Source of the DNA: Alphaproteobacteria bacterium
GTDB taxonomy: Bacteria > Pseudomonadota > Alphaproteobacteria > MPNO01 > UBA2964
NCBI GenBank assembly: GCA_009377375.1
Contig: WHUE01000003.1
Coordinates: 42,244-106,243 of the forward strand
Direction of reading: 5' to 3'
Length of the DNA: 64,000 bases
Both the position numbers and the translations under genes were made by a program. The notes under the pieces are model-generated. The model was not told where the DNA came from. It saw only the letters and a program-made list of their open reading frames with translations, and ran no database searches. Below, in pieces: positions 29,304 through 43,668 of the stretch; the stretch's first letter is position 1, and the number at the start of each line of letters is the position of its first letter.

Positions 29304-30203
29304 GTGTCACCCACGGTTCGCGGCGCGCTCTGGATGACGGTCGCGGCGGTGTTCTTCACCGTCATGGCGGTCGCCGTGCGCTACCTCTCCGGCGATATCC
29401 CGCCGATCGAGATGGTTGCCGCCCGCGCCGTCGTCGCCATCACCACCGTCGGGCCCTGGCTGATGCGCCGGGGCGTCGCGGGGCTGCACACGCGCCGTCC
29501 CGTGCTGCTGGCGGTGCGCGCGGTGTTCACGGCCATCGCCGTGTTCTGCTGGTTCTACGCGCTGGGCCACATGAAGCTGGCCGACGCGGTGACGCTGCAT
29601 TTCACCCTGCCACTGTTCGGCGTGGTCCTCGCCGTGCTGATCCTGCGCGAAAAGGTCGGCCTGCACCGCTGGGGCGCGACGGTGGTGGGTTTCCTCGGCA
29701 CGCTGGTGGTGCTGCGCCCCGGCCTGGCGGAGGTGAACCTCGCCGCGCTCGCCGTGCTGGTCTCCGCCGCCTTCTACGCCGTGGCGAGCATCCAGTCGAA
29801 GATACTGATGCGGACCGAGAACGCCGGCATCATCGTGTTCTACATGAACGCCTTCATCGTCGTGTTCATCGCCGCGCCGACGGTCATGCAGTGGGTGACG
29901 CCGACGCCGTGGCAGGCCGGGCTGCTGATCGCGGTCGGTCTCTGCAACACCCTGGCGCAGCTCGCCATCCAGAAGGCGTTCCACGCCGCCGACGCCAGCG
30001 CTGTGCTGCCGTTCGACTTCCTGCGCCTGCCGATCACCGCGCTGGCCGGATTCGTGCTGTTTGCGGAGCGCCCGGATATCTGGACGGTGGCGGGGGCGGC
30101 GATCATCTTCGGCGCGGCCTATTACATCGCCTGGCGCGAGCGCCGCGTCCGGCGGCGGGAAACGGCTGACAGCGACGCAAGGGAAAGGGAACGGGATGCG
30201 TGA
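29304..30203 (+). CDS. DMT/EamA family transporter
   Basis: [48 protein letters not shown] start preceded by AAGGAG. Confidence 0.9.
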   Translation: MSPTVRGALWMTVAAVFFTVMAVAVRYLSGDIPPIEMVAARAVVAITTVGPWLMRRGVAGLHTRRPVLLAVRAVFTAIAVFCWFYALGHMKLADAVTLHFTLPLFGVVLAVLILREKVGLHRWGATVVGFLGTLVVLRPGLAEVNLAALAVLVSAAFYAVASIQSKILMRTENAGIIVFYMNAFIVVFIAAPTVMQWVTPTPWQAGLLIAVGLCNTLAQLAIQKAFHAADASAVLPFDFLRLPITALAGFVLFAERPDIWTVAGAAIIFGAAYYIAWRERRVRRRETADSDARERERDA

Positions 30204-31026
30204 GATCGAGACGGTCGGGCTGGTCGGGCTCGGCAAGATGGGCGGGCCGATGGCGCGTCATATCGCGGGCAGGGGCTATGCCGTGCTCGGCACCGACGCC
30301 GCGCCGGCGCGGACGGCGGAGGCGCGCGGCGCGGGCCTCCGCACCGTGGAAAGCTGCGCCGCGCTGGCGGCGGAAAGCGACCTGGTCCTCGTCGCCGTGG
30401 GCTTCGATTCCGAGGTCGAGCAGGCCGTGCTGGGCGCGGACGGGCTGCTGGCGGGCGCGCGCGAAGGCACCATTATCGCCATCGCCTCCACGGTCGCGCC
30501 GCGCACCATGACGCGGCTGTTGCGACAGGCGGGCGACGCGCCGGTGCATTTCCTCGACTGCCCGCTGACCCGGGGCGAGCAGGCGGCGATCGACGGCAGG
30601 ATGCTGACCATGGTGGGCGGCGACGAGGCCGTGTTCCAGGCCTGCCGCCCGGTGATGGAGTCTTACGCCGACTCGATCTTCCATCTCGGCGCGCTGGGGG
30701 CGGGTCAGGTCGGCAAGATGGTCAACAACCTGATCCTCTGGGCCTGCATGTCCGCCAACCGCGAGGGGCTGATGCTGGGCCGGGCGCTCGGGGTGGAGCC
30801 GGAGACGCTGCGGGACGCGCTGCTGGCCTCCAGCGCGCAGAACTGGTGCATGGAGACCCGCGCCGACGAGCACCCGACGCCCTGGGCGGAAAAGGACATG
30901 ATGATCGTGCTCGCCGAGGCCGACCGGCTGCGCCTGCCGCTGCCGCTCTGCGGCGTGGTGAAGGAGGTCATCAAGCAGCTCAAGATCGAGCGGGGCTATC
31001 CGACGCCCGCCGCCGCCGGCGATTAG
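30196..31026 (+). CDS. NAD(P)-dependent beta-hydroxyacid dehydrogenase (3-hydroxyisobutyrate dehydrogenase-like)
   Basis: VGLVGLGKMGGPMARHIAGRGYAVLGTD, FLDCPLTRGEQAAIDGRMLTMVGGD, GAGQVGKMVNNLI. Confidence 0.9.
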   Translation: MREIETVGLVGLGKMGGPMARHIAGRGYAVLGTDAAPARTAEARGAGLRTVESCAALAAESDLVLVAVGFDSEVEQAVLGADGLLAGAREGTIIAIASTVAPRTMTRLLRQAGDAPVHFLDCPLTRGEQAAIDGRMLTMVGGDEAVFQACRPVMESYADSIFHLGALGAGQVGKMVNNLILWACMSANREGLMLGRALGVEPETLRDALLASSAQNWCMETRADEHPTPWAEKDMMIVLAEADRLRLPLPLCGVVKEVIKQLKIERGYPTPAAAGD

Positions 31027-31045
31027 GCGGCGCGAGGTCGCGTAG

Positions 31046-32272
31046 CTACTCCGCGGCCGCGTGGCCGGGGCGGATGGCTTCCGGCGCGGCGCGGGGATTG
31101 AGGCGCAGCCACAGCACGGCGAGGAAGACCAGCCCGATCAGCGGCAGCATAGTGAACATCACCGTGTACCAGCCCCATCCCGTCTGGATCCAGCCGGACA
31201 GGAACGAGAACACGGCCACCGCACCGAACACCAGGAAGTCGTTGCAGCCCTGCACCTTGGACCGCTCCGCGGGGGTGTAGGTATAGGTCAGCAGCGTGGT
31301 GCCGCCGACGAACAGGAAGTTCCACCCCGCGCCGACGCAGATATTGGCGATCCAGAAGTTGAATACGTCCATTCCCAGCATCCCGTTGACGGCAGCGGCC
31401 AGCGTCAGCGCCAGCCCGGCGATCAGGATGTTGAGCACCCCGAACCGCGCGATCAGCCAGCCGGTGACGAAGCTCGGCGCGTACATGCCGAAGATGTGCC
31501 ACTGGATGACGAAGGCGGCGTCGTCGAAATGGTGGCCGTGATTGACCATCGCGATCGGGGTGGACGCCATCATCAGCACCATCGCGCCCCAGCCGATCAC
31601 GGCGGCCAGCACGGCGACGATGAAGCCCGGCTGGGCCGCGATCACCCGCATCGGCCGGCCGGTCTCGCCCCGCTTTTCCTCGGGCGCGCGCGGGATGTCC
31701 ACCCAGGCGACGGAGAAGATCAGCAGCAGCGGCACCAGCGACAGCGCGACGAAGGTGCCGGCGAAGGTGAACGGCGCGAACCAGTCCTTGGACAGCTTGG
31801 CGATCTCCGGCCCGACGAAGGCGGCGACCACCCCGCCGCCGATCACCAGAGAGATCGCCTTGCTGCGCCAGGCGAGGTCGGCGGCTTCCGCCGCGGCGAA
31901 GCGGTAATGCTGCGCCGTCGCGCTGAACGCGCCGAAGCAGAACATGGAGGCGACGTAGATCCAGAAGCTGCCCCACCAGATCGCCAGCGCGCCGATCAGC
32001 CCCGCGGCGATGCCCGCCAGCGCGCCGGTCATGAAGCCGGCCCGCCGGCCGATGCGGCGCATCATCATCGAGACCGGCACCGCGAAGGCCATGACGCCCA
32101 GCCACTGCACGGCATGCGGCAGGGTCGCCAGCGCCTTGTTCTCGGCGAGCTGGAATCCGACCAGCGCGGCGATCGCCAGCATCACCCCCTGGGTGGTGTT
32201 GGCAAGCGCCTGCCCGGTCGCGAGCAGCGCAACATTCTTCCGGGTCTTGGCCGGTTTTACGTCGTCGGTCAT
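31046..32272 (-). CDS. MFS transporter
   Basis: About 12 TM segments; MMMRRIGRRAGFMTGALAG loop; GWGWYTVMFTMLPLIGLVFLAVLWLRL. Confidence 0.85.
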   Translation of the reverse strand: MTDDVKPAKTRKNVALLATGQALANTTQGVMLAIAALVGFQLAENKALATLPHAVQWLGVMAFAVPVSMMMRRIGRRAGFMTGALAGIAAGLIGALAIWWGSFWIYVASMFCFGAFSATAQHYRFAAAEAADLAWRSKAISLVIGGGVVAAFVGPEIAKLSKDWFAPFTFAGTFVALSLVPLLLIFSVAWVDIPRAPEEKRGETGRPMRVIAAQPGFIVAVLAAVIGWGAMVLMMASTPIAMVNHGHHFDDAAFVIQWHIFGMYAPSFVTGWLIARFGVLNILIAGLALTLAAAVNGMLGMDVFNFWIANICVGAGWNFLFVGGTTLLTYTYTPAERSKVQGCNDFLVFGAVAVFSFLSGWIQTGWGWYTVMFTMLPLIGLVFLAVLWLRLNPRAAPEAIRPGHAAAE

Positions 32273-32364
32273 GATTGCCCTGGGTGCTCGGAACGCCCGG
32301 TATACGAGCGCCCCTCTCTAGCACGAAACTCCGCGCCGCCGAAAGCCGCCTGTCCGGCTTTCGG

Positions 32365-33150
32365 TCAGTGCATGCTTTCGCCGCCGTCCACGTTGAAGGT
32401 CTGGCCGGTGATGAAGCCGCTGGCGTCGGACAGCAGGAAGATCACGGTGCCGACCAGGTCGTCCGGCACCTGGTCGCGCTTGAACACGCGCCGGTCGCCG
32501 CGTCCGGTGGAATAGTTGGTGGAGGTGCTGGCCGCCTGGGTCTCGCTCATCGTGAAGCCGGGGGTGATGCAGTTGACGGCGATGCCGGCCTCGCCCACCT
32601 CGCGCGACAGGGCGCGGGTCAGCCCGATCACCCCGGCCTTCGAGGTGGTGTAGTGCAGCCGGTTGGGCTGGCCGGTCCAGAACCGGCTGGACGAGATGTT
32701 GACGATCCGCCCGAACCCCTGCCGCTCCATCGCCGGATAGACCGCGCGGCAGCACAGGAACATGCCGCGCAGGTTGACCGCCATTACGCGGTCCCATTCC
32801 TCCAGCGGGATCTTGAGCCATGACTGGCGCGGCAGCACGCTCATCATCGAGGCGTTGTTGATCAGCCCGTCGATGCGGCCGAATTCCTTCTCGGCCGCAT
32901 CGGCCATGGCCTGCGCCCGGTCGGGGTCGGACACGTCGGTCGGGACCGAGATCGCCTCGAGCCCCGCGTCGCGGATGGCGGCGGCCACGGCCTCGCCTTC
33001 CTCCCCCGCGATATCGGCGATCACGACCCTGGCGCCGGCCTCGGCCAGCCGCGTGGAATAGACCTTGCCGATGCCGGTGCCGCCGCCGGTGACGATCACC
33101 ACCCGCCCGTCCACCTGCAGCGCGTGCTTCGCGTCGAACCCTGCCGTCAT
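32365..33150 (-). CDS. SDR family oxidoreductase
   Basis: VVIVTGGGTGIGKVYSTRLAEAGARVVIADI, LINNASMM, YTTSKAGVIGLTRALSREVG, ITGQTFNVDGGES. Confidence 0.94.
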   Translation of the reverse strand: MTAGFDAKHALQVDGRVVIVTGGGTGIGKVYSTRLAEAGARVVIADIAGEEGEAVAAAIRDAGLEAISVPTDVSDPDRAQAMADAAEKEFGRIDGLINNASMMSVLPRQSWLKIPLEEWDRVMAVNLRGMFLCCRAVYPAMERQGFGRIVNISSSRFWTGQPNRLHYTTSKAGVIGLTRALSREVGEAGIAVNCITPGFTMSETQAASTSTNYSTGRGDRRVFKRDQVPDDLVGTVIFLLSDASGFITGQTFNVDGGESMH

Positions 33151-33234
33151 CGTCGCCTCCTCATGTCCTCGGTTTCGCGCTTACGACTATCGCGAAAGCC
33201 GGACGGCGGCAACGGCGGGGGAACGGATCGGGCT

Positions 33235-33747
33235 CTATTTCAGCCCGCAGCCGGCGGTGATGGCGTTGTGGGCGGCGGAGAAGCCGGACAGGGAATAGCT
33301 GTCGGCGGTCTCCGTGCCGCGCGACGAGGTGCCGCGCACGGTCAGCTTGTGTCCCGCCCGCATCGCGGCGACCAGGGCGGTATCCGCCTTGGCGTCGCGG
33401 GCCCAGGCGGTGTCGCCGTCGGTGAACAGCTCGATCTTCTTCCCGTCTATGTCGAACGCGACCGGGCTGTCGGGCTTGTAGACGTAGCCTGCGATCAAGC
33501 TGACCACGTTCTGCGTCCCGGCGGCGGTGCGGTGCGTGACCTGCAGATAGGTGTCGCCCCGGCGGGCATACTCGCCGCGCTTCGCCTCCGGCTCGGCATG
33601 CATGTAGCAAGTCCGGCCGCCCGGTTCCGCCACCCGCCATGCCGCCCAGGGGCCGAACAGGCCCAGCGATTCGGGGCTCGCCGCGGCGGCCGGGGCGGCG
33701 GCCAGCGCCGCGGCGGCGACGAGGACGAGGCGCAGTATGCCGTTCAT
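33235..33747 (-). CDS. Invasion associated locus B (IalB) family protein
   Basis: Signal peptide MNGILRLVLVAAAALAAAPAAAA; FGPWAAWRVAEPGGRTCYMHAEPEAKRGEYARRGDTYLQVTHR; ATG 33747. Confidence 0.75.
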   Translation of the reverse strand: MNGILRLVLVAAAALAAAPAAAASPESLGLFGPWAAWRVAEPGGRTCYMHAEPEAKRGEYARRGDTYLQVTHRTAAGTQNVVSLIAGYVYKPDSPVAFDIDGKKIELFTDGDTAWARDAKADTALVAAMRAGHKLTVRGTSSRGTETADSYSLSGFSAAHNAITAGCGLK

Positions 33748-34304
33748 GCCTTCTCTCCCGCGGCGGCGGCGCGCCGGCGCTGTTTCTTCTTCCACACCGG
33801 CTCGCCGAACACATGTTCCGGCACCGCCTCCACCGGCCCGCCCGGCGCCACCGGGCGCGCGCCGAAGCGCTGGGCGGAGATCATGCGGTCGTACATTACC
33901 ACCGCGCCGGCGGCGGCGAGGTTGAGGCAGAACCGGGTCGGGATCTTCACCACGTGGTCGAGGCATTCCATCATCCCGGGCGACAGGCTGCCGCGCTCCA
34001 TCCCCAGCACGTAGGCGGCGCGGCGCGGGTGGCGGAAGCTGGGCAGGTCGACCGCGTCGTCGAGAAACTCCACCCCGACCAGCGCGCAGTCGTCGGGCAG
34101 CCGCATCGACTCGACCGCATCGAAGCTGTAATAGGGAAGCTGACCGAGCGCGTTGGACGTGTCCGACGCGCCTTCACCCGGGTCGAAACTGGCGGCGATG
34201 GTGAACACGAAGCTGGCCCCGAAGGCATGCGCCGACCGGAACAGGTTGCCCACGTTCATCGCCTTGCTGACGCCTTCGACACCGATTGCGAAATACCCTT
34301 TCAT
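33744..34304 (-). CDS. SpoU/TrmH family RNA methyltransferase
   Basis: GVSKAMNVGNLFRSAHAFGASFVFTI, RAAYVLGMERGSLSPGMMECLDHVVKIPTRFCLNLAAAGAVVMYDR; ATG 34304. Confidence 0.9.
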   Translation of the reverse strand: MKGYFAIGVEGVSKAMNVGNLFRSAHAFGASFVFTIAASFDPGEGASDTSNALGQLPYYSFDAVESMRLPDDCALVGVEFLDDAVDLPSFRHPRRAAYVLGMERGSLSPGMMECLDHVVKIPTRFCLNLAAAGAVVMYDRMISAQRFGARPVAPGGPVEAVPEHVFGEPVWKKKQRRRAAAAGEKA

Positions 34305-34369
34305 GATGGCGCACGATTGTAAGGCCGGATTCGGCCAGCACAAGGCCCGGGTTGGAGGCTGAGCACGGC

Positions 34370-35620
34370 ATGGGACGAGACGACCGCGACGCGCGGGTGC
34401 GGGCGCAGTACGAATCCTATCCCTACCCGCCGCGCGACGCGGCGGACGAGGCGACGCGGCTGGTCGTCGGCTCGCCCGGCCAGCTGGCGGAGCTCAACCA
34501 TTACGTCTTCGCGGGCGCGCGGGATTTCGCCAGGCCGTTCCGGGCGCTGGTGGCCGGCGGCGGCACCGGCGACGCCGCGATCATGCTGGCGCAGCAGCTC
34601 GCCGACGAAGGGCCCGGCGAAGTGGTGTATCTCGACGTCTCCGAGGCGTCCGCCGCCGTCGCGAAGGCGCGGGCCGCGGCGCGCGGGCTCTCCAACATCC
34701 GCTTCGTGCACGGCTCGCTGACCGCGCTGCCGGCGCTGAAGCTCGGCCGGTTCGACTACATCGACTGCTGCGGCGTGCTGCACCATCTCGAAGACCCGGC
34801 CGCCGGCCTGCGGATGCTGGTGGGGGCGCTCTCCGACGGCGGCGGGATGGGGCTCATGGTCTACGCTCCGCTGGGGCGCACCGGGGTCTATCACGTGCAG
34901 TCCATGCTGCGCATGATCGGCGGCGAGGATGCGCTGCCCGACCGCGTGACCCAGGCCCGCGCGCTGCTGTCCCGGCTGCCGCCGACGAGCTGGATGCGTC
35001 GCAACCCCTATGTCGGCGACCATCTGCTGGGCCGCGATGCCGGGCTGGTCGACCTGCTGCTGCATCCCCGCGACCGGGCCTTCACGGTGGGCGAGATCGA
35101 CGCGCTGGTGCGCGGCGCCGGGCTGGCGCTCGCCGCGTTCATCGAGCCGATGCGCTACGACCCGCTGATCCAGCTTGGCGACGGGGCGCTGGCGGCGCGG
35201 CTCCGGGCGATGCGCTGGATCGATCGCTGCGCCTTCGCCGAGCTGCTCTACGGCAATCACAAGACCCATGTGTTCTATGTCGTTCCCGCGGCTCGGGCGG
35301 GCGCCTCCGTGGCGCGCGCCGACGATCCCGACGTCGTGCCCGTCCCGGTCGGGTTCGACCCCGCCGCGATGGCGGCTCGGGCGCGCGACGGCGGCACGCT
35401 GCGGACCGATCTGGACGGGCTGAAGCTCGCCTTCCCGCTGCCGCCGGCCGCCGCCCCGGTACTGGCGCTGATGGACGGCGCCCGCAGCCTCGGCGCGATT
35501 CACGCGGCGGTGTCGCGGGATGCGGGCGCGGCGCAGGACTGGCGCGGCTTCGCCGCCGGGTTCGGCCGCCTCTACGCCGTCCTGAACGGGCTCAACCTGC
35601 TGTTCCTGCGGAAGCGGTAG
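34370..35620 (+). CDS. Class I SAM-dependent methyltransferase with C-terminal extension
   Basis: VRAQYESYPYPPRD, ALVAGGGTGDAAIMLAQQLAD, FDYIDCCGVLHHLEDP. Confidence 0.85.
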   Translation: MGRDDRDARVRAQYESYPYPPRDAADEATRLVVGSPGQLAELNHYVFAGARDFARPFRALVAGGGTGDAAIMLAQQLADEGPGEVVYLDVSEASAAVAKARAAARGLSNIRFVHGSLTALPALKLGRFDYIDCCGVLHHLEDPAAGLRMLVGALSDGGGMGLMVYAPLGRTGVYHVQSMLRMIGGEDALPDRVTQARALLSRLPPTSWMRRNPYVGDHLLGRDAGLVDLLLHPRDRAFTVGEIDALVRGAGLALAAFIEPMRYDPLIQLGDGALAARLRAMRWIDRCAFAELLYGNHKTHVFYVVPAARAGASVARADDPDVVPVPVGFDPAAMAARARDGGTLRTDLDGLKLAFPLPPAAAPVLALMDGARSLGAIHAAVSRDAGAAQDWRGFAAGFGRLYAVLNGLNLLFLRKR

Positions 35621-35661
35621 CGCGCCGCGCCGCCTTCGACTCGCGATGGCGGGCGCCGGCG

Positions 35662-38844
<3,183 letters not shown>

Positions 38845-38957
38845 AGAGTTCGTTCCCGGCTTGCTAGGGCCACGTTGATTCGGCGCAGTACCGATTGCTG
38901 AAAAAATCCGCAGGCGGAGCAAATACCCGCATCGTTAACAATCCGTTAAAATTTGTT

Positions 38958-39716
38958 TCAATTTGTTCCGACCGCTTCCCCCAGGGTCGGCCCGATCTCG
39001 GCGTGCAGCACCAGCTCGGCCAGCGGATCCAGCCCCGTCGGCTCCCGGTTCAGGATCACCAGCGCGGCGCCGGCGCGCGAAGCGGTTTCCGGAAACCCCG
39101 CCGCGGGATAGACCTGCAGCGACGAGCCGGCGGCGATGAACAGGTCGCAGGACAGAGTCTCTTCCTGGGCGCGGCGCATCGGCGCCTCCGGCATCTGCTG
39201 GCCGAAGGAGATCGTCGCTGTCTTCAGCAGGCCGCCACAAAAGGTGCAGTCAGGCACCGGAAGGCCGGCGAGAAACGCCTCGCGGATCGGGTCCAGCTCG
39301 TGCCGCGCGCCGCAGACCAGGCAGCGCGCGTAATGGTTGGATCCGTGCAGCTCGATCATCCGGTCGTCCGGCACGCCGGCGGCCTGGTGCAGCCCGTCGG
39401 TGTTCTGGGTGATGACTGCCGAGACCTTGCCTTCGCGCACCAGCCGGGCGACGGCCCGGTGGCCGCGATTGGGCTCCGCGCCCGCGAAGCCGTAGGCGTC
39501 GTCGAACTTGCGCCGCCAGGTCTCATGGCGCGCCGCCTCCGAGGCGATGAAGTCCTGGTACAGGATCGGCTGGAATTTCGTCCACACGCCGCCCGGGCTG
39601 CGGAAATCGGGGATGCCCGACTCCGTGCTGATGCCCGCGCCGGTGAACACGACGATGCGGGTCGCGTCCTCGATCATCCGGCGCAGCCGTTCGACGTTTT
39701 CCGTCTCCGACTGCAT
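38958..39716 (-). CDS. NAD-dependent protein deacylase, Sir2 family
   Basis: [56 protein letters not shown]...CTFCGG zinc cysteines. Confidence 0.95.
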   Translation of the reverse strand: MQSETENVERLRRMIEDATRIVVFTGAGISTESGIPDFRSPGGVWTKFQPILYQDFIASEAARHETWRRKFDDAYGFAGAEPNRGHRAVARLVREGKVSAVITQNTDGLHQAAGVPDDRMIELHGSNHYARCLVCGARHELDPIREAFLAGLPVPDCTFCGGLLKTATISFGQQMPEAPMRRAQEETLSCDLFIAAGSSLQVYPAAGFPETASRAGAALVILNREPTGLDPLAELVLHAEIGPTLGEAVGTN

Positions 39717-39722
39717 GAAGCG

Positions 39723-39753
39723 CCCCTAATAATTGAAATTATCCTAGTAGGGG
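39723..39753. promoter_or_regulatory. Nested palindrome upstream of the sirtuin gene
   Basis: CCCCTA-ATAATT-GA-AATTAT-CCTAG-TAGGGG immediately upstream of the sir2 start. Confidence 0.4.
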
Positions 39754-39804
39754 GGTCGGAAAAGAGCAAGGTCCGGTATGAGCTTAGCGGACGGTACCGA
39801 AGCC

Positions 39805-41760
39805 TCAGCCGCGCAATTCCACGCGGCTGCGGTATTCGTCCAGCGCCTGGGGGTTCGCCAGCGCCTCGATGTTTCCGACGCTGCGGCCGTGGATCGTCTC
39901 GCGCACGGCAAGCTCCGAAATCTTGCCCGACCGCGTGCGCGGAATGTCGGTGACCGCCAGTATCTTCGCCGGCACGTGGCGCGGCGAGGCGCCGTCCCGC
40001 ACCCGGCGGCGGATTTCCGCCTCCAGCGTCTCGTCCAGCGCGGCCCCGCCGCGCAGCCGCACGAACAGCACGATGCGGACGTCCCCGTCCCAGTCCTGGC
40101 CGACGGCGATGGCTTCCTCCACGGCGTCGACCTGCTCCACCTGGCGGTAGATTTCCGCGGTGCCGATGCGCACCCCGCCGGGGTTCAGCACCGCGTCCGA
40201 CCGGCCGTAAATGACGATGCCGCCATGCGGCGTGATCTCCGCCCAGTCTCCATGGCACCAGACGCCGGGAAAGCGCGCGAAATAGGCGTCGCGGAAGCGG
40301 CTGCCGTCCGGGTCGTTCCAGAACCCGACGGGCACGCTGGGGAAGGGCTTGCGGCAGACCAGCTCGCCCTTCTCGCCGACCGCCGGCCGGCCGACCTCGT
40401 CGAACACGGCGACGTCCATGCCGAGACAGGGCGCCTGGATCTCGCCGCGCCAGACCGGCCCGGCCGGATTGCCGGCCACGAAACAGGCGACGATGTCGGT
40501 GCCGCCGGAGATGGAGCTGAGGCACAGATCGGCCTTGATGGCGTCGTAGACGTAATCGAAGCTTTCGGCCACCAGCGGCGAGCCGGTGGACAGGATCGCC
40601 CGCAGGGCCGAGAGGTCGTGCGTCTCGGCCGGGCGCAGCCCCGCCTTCTTCGCCGCGTCGATGAACTTGGCCGAGGTGCCGAGATGGGTCATGCGCTCCT
40701 CGGCCGCGATGTCGAACAGGGCGGTGGCGTCCGGATAAAACGGCGAGCCGTCGTAGAGCAGCAGCGTCGCCTCCGCCGCGAGGCCGGTGATCAGCCAATT
40801 CCACATCATCCAGCCCAGCGTGGTGAAGTAGAACACGCGGTCGCCGGGCTTCACGTCGCAGTGCAGCAGGTGCTCCTTCAGCTGCATCAGCAGCGCCCCG
40901 CCGGCGGAATGGACGATGCATTTCGGCGCCCCCGTCGTGCCCGACGAATACAGGATGTAGAGCGGGTGGTCGAACGGCAGCCTGTCGAACGCGATCTCGC
41001 CCGGCGGATGGCCGGCGATGAAATCCGTCAGCGTCGCCGCCCCGGCGATGCCGGGATTGGCCGCCGCCTCGTCCGGCGCATAGGGCACGGTGACGACGGT
41101 CGCCAGCGTCTCCAGCCGCGACGCGATCTCGGCGGCGCGCGGGCGGCAGTCGACGGGCTTGCCGTTGTAATGGTAGCCCTCGGCGGCGAACAGCACGCGC
41201 GGGCCGATCTGGCCGAACCGGTCGAGTACGCTCCGCACCCCGAAATCGGGCGAGCAGGACGACCATACCGCGCCGATGCTGGAAGCGGCCAGCAGGCAGG
41301 CCAGCGCCTCCGGCGTGTTCGGCAGCCAGGCGGCGACCCGGTCGCCCTTCTCCACCCCGGCCGCGCGCAGCGCGGCGGCGATGCGCGAGACCAGGTCGTA
41401 AAGCCCCGCGTAGGTCATCTCGCGCCGCGCGCCGTTCTCGCCGCGGAAGACGACCGCGGTCCCGTCGTCCCGCCGGCGCAGCAGGTTCTCGGCGTAGTTC
41501 AGCCGCGCGTCGGGGAACCATCGCGCCCCCGGCATCCGGCCGCCGTCGGCCAGCACGGTGAAGCCGCGCGTCTCCGACACGACGCCGGCGTGGATCCACA
41601 GCGACAGCCAGAACTGCTCCGGCTTTTCCACCGACCAGCGGTGCAGCGCGTCGTACGACCCGAGCGCGATCTTCCAGCGCGCCGCCGCCTCCCTGCGGAA
41701 GCGGGTCAGGTTGGCGCTTTCCACGCGCGCCGCGTCGGGTTGCCAGAGCGGCCGGTCCAC
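39805..41760 (-). CDS. Acetoacetate-CoA ligase
   Basis: [75 protein letters not shown] start. Confidence 0.95.
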   Translation of the reverse strand: MDRPLWQPDAARVESANLTRFRREAAARWKIALGSYDALHRWSVEKPEQFWLSLWIHAGVVSETRGFTVLADGGRMPGARWFPDARLNYAENLLRRRDDGTAVVFRGENGARREMTYAGLYDLVSRIAAALRAAGVEKGDRVAAWLPNTPEALACLLAASSIGAVWSSCSPDFGVRSVLDRFGQIGPRVLFAAEGYHYNGKPVDCRPRAAEIASRLETLATVVTVPYAPDEAAANPGIAGAATLTDFIAGHPPGEIAFDRLPFDHPLYILYSSGTTGAPKCIVHSAGGALLMQLKEHLLHCDVKPGDRVFYFTTLGWMMWNWLITGLAAEATLLLYDGSPFYPDATALFDIAAEERMTHLGTSAKFIDAAKKAGLRPAETHDLSALRAILSTGSPLVAESFDYVYDAIKADLCLSSISGGTDIVACFVAGNPAGPVWRGEIQAPCLGMDVAVFDEVGRPAVGEKGELVCRKPFPSVPVGFWNDPDGSRFRDAYFARFPGVWCHGDWAEITPHGGIVIYGRSDAVLNPGGVRIGTAEIYRQVEQVDAVEEAIAVGQDWDGDVRIVLFVRLRGGAALDETLEAEIRRRVRDGASPRHVPAKILAVTDIPRTRSGKISELAVRETIHGRSVGNIEALANPQALDEYRSRVELRG

Positions 41761-41881
41761 GCCTTCTCCTCCCTCGTCCCGGCATCATGTAGGCCCGCGT
41801 CCGCGCCGCCCGTCAAGTCCGGGCGGACGCGCGACGGCCGAGGGTATTCTCTGCGTTTCGCGGCGTCGGGGCCGGCGGGCG

Positions 41882-42748
41882 TCAGGCCGCCCGGGCGGCC
41901 TCTATCGGCACGCCCTCGATGGTGCAGCGGCGCAGCAGGCGGCGCTCCTCGGCGGGGAAGTCGGTGCGGGCGTGGCACGAGCAGATATTGTCCCACATCA
42001 GCAGGTCGCCGAGCCGCCATTCGTGGCTGTAGACGATCGCCGGGTCCTCGACGATGTCGAAGAGCTGCGCCAGCACGTCCTCGCTCTCCGCCCGCTCCAT
42101 CCCCTCGATGGCGGCGGACATCAGCCGGTTGACGTAGAGCGCGCGCTTTCCGGTCGCCGGGTGGCGCACGAAGATCGGTTGCCAGCGGTGCAGCACCTTG
42201 CCGAGATCGATGGCGTCGAGGTCGATGCGCTCGCGCCGCTTGTAGTCGTGCACCTGCAGCACCCGGCGGCCCTCGAGCTTCGCCCGCAGCGCGTCCGGAA
42301 TATTCTCACAGGCGGCGTACATGTTGTTGACGCAGGTATTGCCGCCGCGGCTCGGCAGCTCCATCGCGTAGAGGAAGGTCGCCCGGTTGGGCACCTCGTA
42401 GTAGCAGCTGTCGTGGTGGAACCACATCTCGCCGTCGCCGTAGGATCCGGCGCGGGTCTCCGCCGCGTCGCGGATATTGGTGACCAGCATGGTGTGGCCG
42501 CGGGTGGTCTCGCCCGCCGCGCCGTATTCCTTGGGCGGGCGGCGGCGGATGCCGAGCGGGCCGAAATGGGCGGCGAAGGCGAGCTGCTGCGCCTCGGTGA
42601 TGTCCTGGCCGCGGAAGACCAGCGTAATGTGCCGGTCGAACGCGGCGACGACCGCGGCCGCGGTTTCCGCGTCCAGCGGCTGCGACAGGTCGATCCCCTC
42701 GACCTCGGCGCCGACGACCGGCGTCAGCGGCCTGACCGAAATCGCCAT
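41882..42748 (-). CDS. TauD/TfdA family 2-oxoglutarate-dependent dioxygenase
   Basis: MAISVRPLTPVVGAEVEGIDLSQPLD, MWFHHDSCYYEVPNRATFLYAMELPSRGGNTCVNNMYAA, LLMWDNICSCHART; ATG 42748. Confidence 0.93.
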   Translation of the reverse strand: MAISVRPLTPVVGAEVEGIDLSQPLDAETAAAVVAAFDRHITLVFRGQDITEAQQLAFAAHFGPLGIRRRPPKEYGAAGETTRGHTMLVTNIRDAAETRAGSYGDGEMWFHHDSCYYEVPNRATFLYAMELPSRGGNTCVNNMYAACENIPDALRAKLEGRRVLQVHDYKRRERIDLDAIDLGKVLHRWQPIFVRHPATGKRALYVNRLMSAAIEGMERAESEDVLAQLFDIVEDPAIVYSHEWRLGDLLMWDNICSCHARTDFPAEERRLLRRCTIEGVPIEAARAA

Positions 42749-42816
42749 GATGCGTCCTCCCCGCAGACCTTGCGACATGCGGGGATATTACACGTCGGAC
42801 GGCGGCTGCGAAAGGA

Positions 42817-43548
42817 TCAGGCGGCGCGGCCGGGAATCCGTGGGGCCGCCACGTGCAGCCCGCACTCCTTCGTGTCGGCGTCCTCCCACCACCAGCGGCC
42901 GGCGCGGATGTCCTCGCCCACCGTGATCGCGCGGGTGCAGGGCGCGCAGCCGATGCTGGCGAAGCCGCCGTCGTGCAGCGCGTTGTAGGGCACGTTGTGG
43001 CGGCGGATATAGAGCCATACCGCCTCGGTGCTCCACCCGGCCAGCGGGTTGAACTTCTCCAGCCCGTTGGCGTCGTCCCATTCGCGATGCTCCAGCACCT
43101 TGCGCGTCGCCGCCTGCTGGCGCCGCTGGCCGGTGATCCAGCACCCCTTGCCCTCCAGCGCCCGGCGCAGCGGCTCCACCTTGCGGATGGCGCAGCAGCC
43201 CTGGCGCAGCTCGACCCCGTCATAGAACGCGTTGGGCCCGTTCTCGCGCACCCAGCTCTCCAGCGCGGCGGTGTCGGGGGCGTAGACGGCGATGTTGCGG
43301 CCGTAATGGTCGCGCGCCCGCTGGATCAGCCGGTGGGTTTCCTCGTGCAGCCGGCCGGTGTCGATGGTGAACGCCTGGATGCCGAGATCGAGCCGCACGA
43401 TCATGTCGAGCAGCACCATGTCCTCGGCCCCGAACGAGCTGGCGAAGGCCGCCGGCGCGTGCTCGGTCGCCGCCGCGGTCAGCCAGCGCTCGGCCTCGGC
43501 GATGGGCTCGCGGATATCCGAAAGGTCGGTAAGGTCTCTGGCCGTCAT
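42817..43548 (-). CDS. cysH: Assimilatory APS/PAPS reductase, [4Fe-4S] type
   Basis: FASSFGAEDMVLLDMI, CCAIRKVEPLRRAL, CAPCTRAI...KECGLH; two CC/CxxC pairs. Confidence 0.94.
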   Translation of the reverse strand: MTARDLTDLSDIREPIAEAERWLTAAATEHAPAAFASSFGAEDMVLLDMIVRLDLGIQAFTIDTGRLHEETHRLIQRARDHYGRNIAVYAPDTAALESWVRENGPNAFYDGVELRQGCCAIRKVEPLRRALEGKGCWITGQRRQQAATRKVLEHREWDDANGLEKFNPLAGWSTEAVWLYIRRHNVPYNALHDGGFASIGCAPCTRAITVGEDIRAGRWWWEDADTKECGLHVAAPRIPGRAA

Positions 43549-43668
43549 GGTCCGCGCTCCTGGCTCGAATGCGCCGTTCAGGATTCCTGATGCAATCCGG
43601 GCTTTACATAAGAAAAACTATACGATTTCAGGGCAGGATTTCGCGGATACATGCCCTTGCGCGGCATA

